Shown piece after piece: positions 32,693 through 41,631 of a stretch of 41,631 nucleotides of DNA. Position 1 is the first letter of the stretch, and every line of letters starts with the position of its first letter. A program made the position numbers and the translations under genes. Below the pieces are notes generated by a model. It made no database searches and was not told the origin of the DNA. It worked only from the letters and a program-made list of their open reading frames with translations. This stretch comes from Dimargaris cristalligena (lineage: Eukaryota > Kickxellomycota > Dimargaritomycetes > Dimargaritales > Dimargaritaceae). Location of the stretch: NCBI GenBank assembly GCA_027576995.1, contig JANBQC010000215.1, positions 1 to 41,631 on the forward strand, given 5' to 3'.

Positions 32693-34053
32693 ATGCCGGC
32701 CATCGCTAAGCCCAAGATTTTCATTGTGTTCTACTCGCTTTACGGGCACGTCTACACGTTAGCCCAGAGTATCAAGAAAGGCGTAGAGAAGGTGTCCGAG
32801 GTGGAAGTCCATTTGTTCCAGCTCAAGGAAACCTTGGACGACAAAGGTAAATGAAATGGAATATGCCCCAGATTTCGTACTAGGCCTGTTATCTAGTGGA
32901 GAGGGGTACCATCATCAATCTTCAATTGCGTAGGCATTTGGTCTACCATCCGCCGTCAGAGCATACTTTTGGGTTCTCCCTTACTAATGCACTCACCGTC
33001 AATTGGTTTCGCTTGACATCCCTAAATTCTTTCTTCGATGGTAGTTCTCGCCGCCATGCACGCTCCGCCCAAACCCAATGTGCCCGTCATCGTCCCCAGC
33101 GATTTAGCCGCTGCTGACGCTTTCTTGTTCGGTATTCCGTAAGTCGGATGTTATATAAATTGTAATCACCTGCGTCATGGGAATGCGGTACTGGTCATTT
33201 ATAATCGCAACGGCATTATTCTGAAACCAATGAAGATGATTTAATCTAACCTGCCAAGTTTTATTGAATCATTATTATTTGTATAGGACTCGCTTCGGCA
33301 ACATGTCCGAACAGTGGAAGAATCTCTGGGATGCCACTGGCCAGCTCTGGATAAAGTAGGGCATCACTATTTACTCATCATCCCTCCGACAGCTATATTG
33401 TGGGCATTATTTAGGAATATATCAATGCCTCCTGTTGGACACTATTACATAGTGCTTATGATCCACCGTCTAAACCCCAATTACATCAATCATCATTTCT
33501 ACGTTTGATTCAAACCTCCTTCCCTCATAATAGGCAGGCCCTATGCGGTAAAATGGCCGGCACCTTTTTCTCCACGGCTTCGCAAAATGGCGGCCAGGAA
33601 TCCACCGCCTTGACCTTCATCACAACACTGGCCCACCACGGGATGATCTACGTCCCCTTCGGGACCCGTTCTTCGCACATCTTCGATAATAGTGCGATCG
33701 TGGGCGGGAGCGCCTACGGTGCGGGTACTATTACCAATGGAGACGGTTCCCGTCTGCCGTCTCCACATGAAATCGACATCGCAGAGGCCCAGGTACGTGC
33801 ATACTTTACCCTTGTTAGATAAAATAGAAACCACCAAGTTCTTTTAGGTTTGCTACCTTTACACCTAGGTATACTTTAGAAAAGTAAGGCGTAAAAATAT
33901 GGGTAGCCAGACTCTCCGATTATCTTTCGATATCGCCATGTTTACTAATCATACAATAGTTCTATTATTGCATGTTAATTTAACCTGTGTATCCAATAGG
34001 GACAGATTTTCGCTCAGAACGTGGCTCAATACTACCGTAACCACCGCGGTTAG
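32693..34053 (+). CDS. WrbA/Pst2-type NAD(P)H:quinone oxidoreductase, copy 3 (diverged)
   Basis: Five exons: 32693-32846, 33045-33138, 33287-33355, 33534-33792, 34000-34053, giving 209 aa. Two introns are shared with copies 1 and 2. Two are extra: one splits the PTRFGNM motif after Ile-Pro, the other precedes the last 18 codons. FMN motifs are intact: [41 protein letters not shown] and SAYGAGTITNGDGSR. The C-terminus (IAEAQGQIFAQNVAQYY) differs from the [15 protein letters not shown] of the others. The first exon is 6 nt longer. Nothing suggests inactivation. It probably represents an older duplicate with a shifted role or substrate. Confidence 0.93.
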
Positions 34054-34394
34054 ATCACCTATATATTAACCTGACTTGGATCCCCATATATAGCTATCCA
34101 GGGATAGTAATGTGCCTGCACTAACAAGGCTATATACCCACAACTAGATCTTTACGAATAAAGTCCTTCACTATTACACTTTATCAAAAACGAAATGAAA
34201 AGTACCTCTAATTAGCCTGTATTCAAACAACTGGGCCGGTTGTATTTGCGTAAATGATGTAATTGGTATGGCGACTAGGCCTCAAATAGCTATAGTTCAA
34301 CAGGAGTAGCACAAGTTATGTCGGATTTTATGAGGAAATAACTGGTTGATTGTAATACACATTGCTGCCAGTAGACATATATGCTAGTGCAGAA
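34054..34394. other. Convergent intergenic between WrbA-type copy 3 and SmF
   Basis: AT-rich 3' flanks, no gene seen. Confidence 0.4.
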
Positions 34395-35114
34395 TTACGA
34401 GGTTTCGCCTTCTTCTTCAATGCCCCGGATATAAAGCACGTTGTTGCACCTAGGGGGGAATATGGGAAGCAACGTTAAATTTGGACGGAAGGAGTCGAGT
34501 TAGGTGGTATTCATTTCAAACGAATTCCGCAGCTATACAAAGACATAGACTGGTGACCTGATGTATTGGATAGTATAATATTTACCGTATGAGTAGCTCG
34601 CCAAGAACACCGCCGGTGGAGGCTCCGTCTTTGAATTCCTCGGCGTTAGCCAGCTAAATAGGCCGGAAATTGAGCAACAGTAAATGAAATAGGGGAAAGA
34701 AATGAGCAAAGCTAAGAACAGATACAACAAACACTGGATTCGATATACACATTGCAATGGCGGGTTGGCCTTCTTGTGCTGGAGGTCCCACGGGACCATT
34801 TTGGACATTTACTTACCTGAATATTCATGTACGAGTCGACAGATGTAAGAAAGCCTTTGTATTCCATGCCCCACTTGAGGGTGACCATGACGGCTTTGCC
34901 GGTCAGATCTTGAAGGAATGGCTTGGGGTTAACGAAGTGAATCTATTATGCCGCATGGGATTAAGCATAAGGAGGTTACGAGTTAGAATGCCGCAGTGTA
35001 GAAGGAGTTCGGGCCATTCGGGCACTATGCTGGAAATGGCCAACTATTACACGATCGCGTTGGTCAGGGAGCATGGACAATGGGCGGTGAATAATGTACA
35101 CTTACGCCGGACAT
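34395..35114 (-). CDS. SMX3: Small nuclear ribonucleoprotein SmF
   Basis: Four exons 5' to 3': 35114-35106, 34942-34817, 34653-34586, 34449-34395, giving 85 aa, the usual SmF length. Exon 1 is 9 nt (ATG TCC GGC). The spliced protein opens [20 protein letters not shown] and continues with [27 protein letters not shown] and [21 protein letters not shown]. Sm1 and Sm2 motifs are intact, including the RCNN RNA-binding loop and an acidic tail. SmF is one of seven proteins of the ring on U1, U2, U4 and U5 snRNAs. The WGMEYKG stretch separates SmF from its Lsm6 relative. It is divergent from the PTAR1-like gene. The symbol is the yeast name. Confidence 0.96.
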
Positions 35115-35477
35115 ATTGACGGTTGGTGAATTTTAAGATGGCACTATAAGTGGGGAACGGAATAGGACGAACTAAGGGAATGCACCTGAAAAAAAGCAAC
35201 GTGAATTAAAGCGCGTAAATGTAAAGCAAAGGAGTCTATGGCAAACTAGTTGTGAAGCTTCCGAAGTGACCAAAGACTGCGACTGGCTTTGTTTTTTCAC
35301 GATTCAGCGACCTAGTCCCCCCCCTATTGTAGGAATTAGGCGACGGGGTGGTATTCATTTCGCTAGTTCCGGTTTGTGTAGCCCAGTCTCGCACATTAGC
35401 TTCAGCTCCATTTGTCGATAGTCATCCCGAGCCCATCCTCAACGAAATTCGTATTTCATCCCCGTTTATAAGCCACC
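35115..35477. promoter_or_regulatory. Shared divergent promoter of SmF and PTAR1-like genes
   Basis: 363 bp separate the two start codons on opposite strands, so both core promoters must lie here. TTTATAAGCC just before the PTAR1-like CCACCATG start is a TATA-like element. No other gene is seen. Confidence 0.5.
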
Positions 35478-37607
35478 ATGTCCGATAGCAGCCTGGCCCA
35501 ATACTACGGGCAGCTTAATAGCCTCTTATCCCACCCATCGAATGAAATGTATGTAAGTACCTTTAGACGGTAGACGTGGCATCGACTGACCCATTATTCT
35601 CTCTATACCTTGGGCCCTAAGCCATTACTTTCTCTTTCTTCCGAGTTATCACTACCCAAGTACCACCATCTAAATATAAAATAATACTTACATACATTCC
35701 TGCTTATCCTCATAATATACCTATCTCGTCCCCGAATATCAGCGAAACAATTGAATTCATACCCGATATTGGCGAAAGTGATGCGTTACAGCTCCCCCCA
35801 GAGAGTCAGGTGGGGCCGTTTTGGCTAATCGAGGGTTCATTAGGTATCCCACTTTCGCTTCGCCACCAACTGTTCGGTTTCCTTCACCAGTGCTTTAAAG
35901 AACTACGCCTCAACTCAGTCCAACCCCAATTAGGTAGGCCGGATATATTTTATTCGTCTGGTTGATCAAGGGGAGCTCCTCCACTTTAAAATAGGTTCTT
36001 GTACATATTGAATATTTCGGTTGAAATTGGGCTCAATCAATTCTAAGTATCACTACTCCGGTATCCCCAAATCATATAGCAAGTGCCTCGGAATCGCACA
36101 TTGAAGAGCAACTCTCTATTACGCAATGTCTACTGGTATTCAATCACCGCAATTATACTGCTTGGAACACAAGGTAAAGTAAGCCTAGTTTACGTCTGGC
36201 CCATCGGTGATTTATTATCCATACGCCACTTAACTGGCCTGTATCGAATGGTTGCTAAAACCTTGCTTTTTTTTTAAAAAAATATGTATCTCTGAATTGC
36301 ACTAAATAGGAAAACATATATTAAAGGGCATGCCAAGTCGACGGCACTGCTTCTACACGAACTCAGGTTCACTAAGCTGACTTTGAGTATACCTAAATAT
36401 TCCAGCTGCGAAGATATATGGGCCCATCGGTAAGTGGTGCTTATTTGACCAATTTCCTGTTATTATTGAATGTGCCTTGGATGATTTAAATAGGCCCAGG
36501 GTCTTATTAGGCTAATGGTGCCAAACGAGGAAAAGCAGGTACTAAGGGCAGGAATCTCAAAACCATTGGACCTAGTTAATTTGTTTTTACTTATATTCCG
36601 CTTGGCTATGATGTACATGGGTATTGGTTAGCAAATGGGCCTACCGCCAGTTGCAATCCCAGATTCCCATAGATAACTACGTAGCCCTTTTGAATGCCGA
36701 TTTTGCCCTCTGTGACCGGTCAGCCGCCATCTATCTTCGCAGTTATTACTCTTGGAACTACCGCCAATTCCTTCTGGACTGCCTGTTAGAATGTTTGGAT
36801 GGCCCGCTAGCTACCAGGACCGTTGCTCATTATATCACAATTGGTCGGATTCTTTGGCACGCTTGGGCCGCCAACCACCTTTGGATTCGACTTCACATTG
36901 GGGACTACTCGGCATGTAACTTTACGATATCCTGCGTGAAGGCTCTCGGATTGTGGCTGCAACTGGCGGAGCGAGTATTTGTTCCCCAGAAAATTGGTTT
37001 AGTGGTATGTTCCGACCAGCAACTGTTGGACATTCCCGAGCTACAGGCAGTTTACCGACTTCTGGATCTTTGTATACCTAACCAAAATCCCTCTTACTCG
37101 CACCAACTCATTATGGAGATGGTGGGTATCCTTGAACTTCTCTTTACCGAGGATCTACTTCGGTTGTATCCAGACTACGAGTCAATTTGGTATCACTATC
37201 GGAATGCCACCAGTTGGTATCTCCAATACCAGTTTGGCACTATTAAACAGTCTCGCCCCATCTCTTGTTGGGGCACTTCCTTGGTTAACCATGTCGATGA
37301 GGTCTGGCCCCAAATGCAGCGCGATCTTGATGTGATTGGCATCCAACTCACTTTGGATGATACCGAACCTGCACGAGGAATTCGGGGGTTTTCGGAAAAT
37401 CGGGAATGTCCCATCCCACTGACTGAAGCGGCCCGTACTCTCATTTGCGAGTGGGAGAAGGTCCGTCATCCGCCAGGGGCCTCTTCGGAAACCTGCCTTA
37501 ACTCATTTATTTCAACATGCACTACGGTGGACCGCCATCGGATTCAGTACGAGATCTGGTTGCGATTGCAACCGGAATACCTAGACCACAGCCGACTACT
37601 CCCCTAA
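35478..37607 (+). CDS. PTAR1-like protein prenyltransferase alpha-subunit repeat protein
   Basis: Five exons: 35478-35548, 35743-35933, 36080-36173, 36310-36429, 36632-37607, giving 483 aa. Degenerate prenyltransferase alpha (PPTA) repeats are visible: NHRNYTAWNTRK across the exon 3/4 junction, DIWAHRKWAYRQL across exon 4/5, YYSWNYRQFLLDCL, and YPDYESIWYHYRN. Gene order of motifs parallels human PTAR1, including a N-terminal GPFWLIEGSLGIP segment and a LYPDYESIWYHYR segment like SYPGHETLWCHRR. It lacks features of the farnesyl/GGTase-I alpha subunit N-terminus. PTAR1 is reported as an alternative alpha subunit for a prenyltransferase acting on Golgi SNARE Ykt6; whether that holds here is inference. 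Exon 5 (976 nt) is uninterrupted. Somewhat longer than human PTAR1. Confidence 0.82.
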
Positions 37608-37774
37608 CCGGCCTATTTGTTTGATTCTTGCATATACAGGCATTTATAAATGAATATGTATGTATGGGTACTAATAGGTGAATATAAATAAAGAAATGTA
37701 GACATATTATTAGGGTGTCCACTAAGGGTCCCATAATAGTGCTATGTAAGCGGTTGCCCTAGGGATGCGTTACT

Positions 37775-39196
37775 TCATTTGTCATGATGGGAAGCTTCGA
37801 AAGAGACGGTATTCTCGCTTGATGCACGGTCTGAGCCGTGTTGATCCAAGGGATGGTAGGTGGCCCCCGACGAAGCAGTGGTGTTATAGGACATGGGACT
37901 AAGTGGGTAGTCACCACTCTCAGGACCATGCGAGGTTTTCCCACCGTTAGTGTCATTTTTACCACGCACTGTCTCGTAAAGGAGAATCATGCCCACCGCC
38001 ATGGTCAGTGTCGTAAAAGCGAAGGCGACATGCATCATACCGTAGGAGCCCACGTCCAAATGGTGCTCCATCAGGAAATTGGTTTGCTCGTTCGTGGACC
38101 CCATGAGTAAGTAGCCCGAAAGGATAGCAAAAAAGGCCGTGACGATCTGGAGGGGGTGCAAGGTGAGTAGCGTGGCGTGCGGGTCGTTGGACAACAGCAT
38201 AATCTCAATGAGCCGGAAGAGGGCCGTGAGCGCGAAAGCGGTGCCAAACAGACCGTGTACCGCGGTAGCCATGTGGGTATGCTGGTGGTGGAAACCCATG
38301 GAAATGCCGACGAATAGGAAGACCAGGGCCGACAGGGGGGAGCGGGTCCGGATGAAACCCGACCGGCTGATGAGGAACGAGCCCAGGCCGCCGAGCAGAA
38401 AAATAACCCCGATGGATGTGTGCTGCAAGTCGCGGTGGCTCCACTCCGATCCGGGTACGTGTTCATGCAGGATGGTGACCGTTCCGAACAGTAGGAAAAA
38501 CAGGCTTTCGAAGTATTCGATGGGCCGGCCGCGCCGCGCCAGCCAGGCGGTACCGAGACGCAGGAGCACCACCTGGATCACTCCATACCCGACCAGTAGG
38601 GATCCTTTGATGAAGTGGGCCGCACACCGGCCCGTTTCTGGTTCGTAGCAGAAACCCAAAGTGGACAACGTGCCCAGAAGTACCTCCATGTAGGCCCACA
38701 CCAGGGTCCATATATCCAGCCATTTATGGATAAACACGACGACATGCATGCGGCGGGGTAGTTGGGGGTCCGAAGTGCCTTCGGCGAGCAAGACCCGGTG
38801 CAGCAGGTGCCGGCAGCGGTTAACGATCCCTTTCGGGGGATTGTTACGCAGTCCCCCCAGTAAGCCCACTACGGGTTCGGCGTCTGCAGAAATGTCCGTA
38901 TCGATGCCGTGGTCAATAGCGGCCCGGGACAGAAACACTAGCTTATAGAACCCGCAGGCCAGTTGGCCCAACAGGGTGACCAGCATGAAAAATCCGAGGC
39001 CTTTGTGGGAATTGTAGCCCACATCCGTGCGAACCAGGAAACTGAAGAAATAGCCGACCCCAGCCAAACAGGCCGTAAGAAGTTGTAGGGCCAAGTGGTA
39101 GCGGGACCGAGCCAAGCCGAACATAACACTGATGGGCATAAGGAGAAAGTAGGCCCCCACCATAGCCAGAATATGAACTACAAGAGCGAACTGCAT
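37775..39196 (-). CDS. Ytp1-like multi-pass membrane protein
   Basis: Intronless, 473 aa, about ten hydrophobic segments spread over residues 1-410. The N-terminal third resembles the cytochrome b561-like DUF2427 module (MQFALVVHILAMVGAYFLLM). The C-terminal part is the Ytp1 domain, with HEHVPGSEWSHRDLQHT around 244-260 and a His-rich FHHQHTHMATAVHG at 302-314. Regularly placed His pairs could bind metal or haem, which is inference. The tail (about 411-473) is polar, Ser/Gly-rich and likely cytosolic. The function of Ytp1-like proteins is unknown. It converges with the PTAR1-like gene, only 167 bp apart, so the 3' UTRs may overlap. Confidence 0.88.
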   Translation of the reverse strand: MQFALVVHILAMVGAYFLLMPISVMFGLARSRYHLALQLLTACLAGVGYFFSFLVRTDVGYNSHKGLGFFMLVTLLGQLACGFYKLVFLSRAAIDHGIDTDISADAEPVVGLLGGLRNNPPKGIVNRCRHLLHRVLLAEGTSDPQLPRRMHVVVFIHKWLDIWTLVWAYMEVLLGTLSTLGFCYEPETGRCAAHFIKGSLLVGYGVIQVVLLRLGTAWLARRGRPIEYFESLFFLLFGTVTILHEHVPGSEWSHRDLQHTSIGVIFLLGGLGSFLISRSGFIRTRSPLSALVFLFVGISMGFHHQHTHMATAVHGLFGTAFALTALFRLIEIMLLSNDPHATLLTLHPLQIVTAFFAILSGYLLMGSTNEQTNFLMEHHLDVGSYGMMHVAFAFTTLTMAVGMILLYETVRGKNDTNGGKTSHGPESGDYPLSPMSYNTTASSGATYHPLDQHGSDRASSENTVSFEASHHDK

Positions 39197-40712
39197 CTCG
39201 AAAACGGGTTATCCACAGATTCAACAGGGCTATTCAACGTGTGGAATAGGGTGTATAATGTTTAAAATATAGGGGAAAAAAGAAATAGGTCAAGCCGCTC
39301 GCTAAAGATTGCCAGGCAGTCAGGAAGGGAGTAAAAGGCCGATGGTACGAGGGAGTCAGCCAGCGTCGAAGTGAAACAAAGGGATATACCATGAAATGGG
39401 TGGATTGAAATCAAGGACGTTGCGCCCGCATCCACCTTTAAAAGGGCCAACGTAACTAACAGGGACCCGTTAAGCTCAGCCACGATACAATAAACTACCC
39501 TTTCAAATAGCCATAAAGCCTAGGAATCAGTATAGGATAACCGGGAATATGTCCTATAGAATGGAACCAAAACGACTAAGCCCAAGAGGCGATTAAATAG
39601 TAACACTGATGGATCAAGGAAAAATAACTCGTTTAAGCGCCTCTCTGAACCCTATTTATAGGGAATTGGTCCTGGCCACGAATCTTCCAAGGTCTGTTTT
39701 GGGGGACCAGCCATCCATTTGGCCTTTTGTGATCACAACTGTACCTATTGACGTCGAATTCCCTTGCCGGGTGATGACGAAGCATCGGGTGGTTTAATTT
39801 CCATGAATGTGCGTGGTAGTTCGAGTCATCGGCGCCAATTGTTTTTCTCACCATTAAAACCCCAATATCATTAAGTCTGGGCAGCAACCCATGACCAATT
39901 ACAAATATATATATATAATTGTAGTACATTTTATCTATTCGGTTGGACTATCACCGGGGGAAACAATTTGTTTAATAGACGGGCAGTGTGGCCTTGGCTG
40001 CACGCTTGAATGGCTGGAGTAAAAAGAGAGCGCATTGCTGTACTCAAGGGTACGTTAAGCGTTAGAATAAAAAAAATCAAAGGTAATATGAAAGGGCGTG
40101 TGCCTTTTCCCCATTTGCCGTCCCATTGAGTTATTGGCCCCAACCGGGATCGAATAAACTCCCCGGTTGGCCGAGCTATCAGCGAAACCGGCCAAATAAA
40201 CACGGCCTTATATGTCATTTGGGATTAAGCAGAATGCTGAAAGGATACATGCCAAGGAATTTTTAAGAGGTATACATAGTGGCCACTTACTTTATGAGCG
40301 GGGGTGGATTACGTAAGCGCTCATCTTACCTGTGTATTTGTAAGTAGAATTGCCCAGTTGACTGATTGGATGACTGTCCACTTAAAGATATCCGCCACCA
40401 TCAACCAGCTGCACCACTTACTTTTACGCGCAGCATGTTTTGGTCTGACCGGGCAAATAGCACTGATGTGTGGAGTCAAAGCACTCGTAAGGATTCCGAA
40501 AGCCGTGGAAAAGAAAGGCCATGAGAGTAGAGGAAACGTATGCTGCCAAGCGGTCTGGGAATAAAATAATCGAAGTCCTTACATAGGAGATCATGGGAGT
40601 AGCGGGTCTGGAATGTAAAGCACTGCCAAGCCGTCCTTGGTTTGTAACACAGACCGACTTTAATGACGTAGTCTAATAATAATAGGTGTGTCATAGTATT
40701 TACCTAATATCG
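39197..40712. other. Ytp1-like promoter and intergenic
   Basis: No gene recognised. It holds the Ytp1-like promoter, a short TATATATATA run near 39906, and a pair of overlapping hairpins near 40140-40195. Confidence 0.4.
40140..40195. repeat. Two overlapping inverted repeats with Pol III box-like sequence
   Basis: CCAACCGGG (40140-40148) pairs with CCCGGTTGG (40162-40170), and TTGGCCG (40167-40173) pairs with CGGCCAA (40189-40195). On the minus strand the segment reads GATAGCTCGGCC...TTCGATCCCGG, which looks like tRNA A- and B-box sequence. It could be a tRNA-derived remnant. No full cloverleaf can be drawn. Confidence 0.35.
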
Positions 40713-41631
40713 GTTAATAAGATGTCTACTATAATATTGAAAGATCTGAGAAGAGTGTTATACAGCCAAGTGGGGGAACCTAAAATATTTTATAATAGGG
40801 ATAGTAGTTCTAAAATTCATTAGTAGGTATTGTAAAGCTCAATAATTGGTGATTGTCATATGCTATTAAAGCTATCAGTTTTAATGATCCCAATATTTTA
40901 CCATTAGGTATTGGCTACTAAATAATTTCTTATAGTAATAAAGGCCTAATTATAACCAAAAAGACTACTGTTTTCCAAGTTAACTACTCTTAGTCCATTA
41001 AGAGGCCTAAGGATAGGCCTCTAATAGTAGGCAGGGCTTAGGCTTAGCTAAGTAGTCACTAATATCAGGTACAGGGTATAATATTAATAAATAGAGACTA
41101 AGGGTAATATATATATATAAGGGACATATAGGAAGTATACTTACTAGTTAGTATAAGAGGGTAAGTATAATGAGAGTTTATAAAATAAACAAGGGGTTAG
41201 AATAAGCTAAGGAATCTAATCAGTCCCACTAGGGCCCAGTTATATATATACAGTGATAACTCTAAGAGGAGGTCCCAAGGGAAGGATACTACTAAGACTA
41301 GAGAGTAGGTAAATAGGATAATTAGATGATTACTAGTATCCAGAAGACTCTAGTGGTAATTAGAAGAGTTTAATAGATTAGTACTTAGGTAATTAGTAAA
41401 AAGAGGTAGAGTCTAAGTGGGGGGGATAGTTATATAATAAATAATGATCCCATGGTACTGAGTGTGACTATGGGAGGGCTAATATAGTACTATAAGGCTT
41501 AATAAGGGTTGGGTGTCTAAGCCAGCTAGATTAAGATAAATTAGATGACCTAATAATGTCCAGCCAGACCATTCTTAGAAATGTAGACAATAAATTATCA
41601 GTCATAAATTCTGTGATAAATATTAATTTAA
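40713..41631. repeat. CpG-free, TpA-rich block, RIP-like relic
   Basis: Reading every line, no CpG dinucleotide occurs in these 919 bp, although CpG is common in the rest of the window, including non-coding AT-rich parts. TpA is in marked excess over ApT in lines counted by hand. C mostly survives before T or C (CT, CC). No open frame of note is present. This is the pattern left by C-to-T mutation at CpA/CpG on both strands, as in repeat-induced point mutation or long-term methylcytosine decay of a transposon. The block continues past the window edge. Confidence 0.55.

Noticed and set aside
1..41631. A biosynthetic gene cluster or defence system
   Set aside because: Genes are unrelated housekeeping functions on mixed strands with separate promoters. 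Apart from the WrbA-type triplet there is no sign of co-functional clustering.

Overview
This window is nuclear DNA from a filamentous fungus. The genes are rich in short introns (about 135-400 nt, one of 908 nt) with GTAAGT/GTAGGT-type donors and pyrimidine-AG acceptors, and no bacterial-style operons are present. All multi-exon models below were built by hand: splice phases were checked across every junction and each model closes in frame. The gene set (Ytp1-like protein, retaining trehalose phosphorylase of the CCG-9 type, WrbA/Pst2 flavodoxin-like proteins) is fungal. A dysbindin-like BLOC-1 subunit and a PTAR1-like protein fit an early-diverging, non-Dikarya lineage (for example Zoopagomycota/Kickxellomycotina). 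That placement is inference, not proof.

Layout. 1-6.3 kb: an intronless type II membrane GT25 glycosyltransferase (-), a candidate hAT-like MITE, tRNA-Leu(UAG) (-), and a five-exon mitochondrial-type two-RRM protein (+). 6.8-9.7 kb: a five-exon trehalose phosphorylase (-). 9.7-14.6 kb: a gene-poor divergent spacer with STRE-like motifs near the trehalose phosphorylase, microsatellites, and a 24-codon very basic ORF. 14.6-20.5 kb: CCR4-NOT subunit NOT3/NOT5 (+) and mitochondrial ribosomal protein bL12m (+). 21.6-26.4 kb: Rho GDP-dissociation inhibitor (-), dysbindin-like protein (-), tRNA-Glu(UUC) (-). 27.8-34.1 kb: three tandem WrbA/Pst2-type quinone reductase genes (+). 34.4-39.2 kb: spliceosomal SmF (-) divergent from a PTAR1-like protein (+), which converges on an intronless Ytp1-like membrane protein (-). 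39.2-41.6 kb: intergenic, ending in a CpG-free, TpA-rich block that looks RIP-like.

The genes are mostly unrelated housekeeping functions: mRNA decay, splicing, mitochondrial translation and RNA handling, Rho GTPase control, endosomal trafficking and prenyltransferase-like scaffolding. The one true local family is the WrbA/Pst2 triplet. Copies 1 and 2 share identical exon lengths, while copy 3 is diverged and carries two extra introns. The most unusual non-genic signals are the terminal CpG-free block, the MITE-like element, and the habit of placing the first intron within a few nucleotides of the start codon in three genes.
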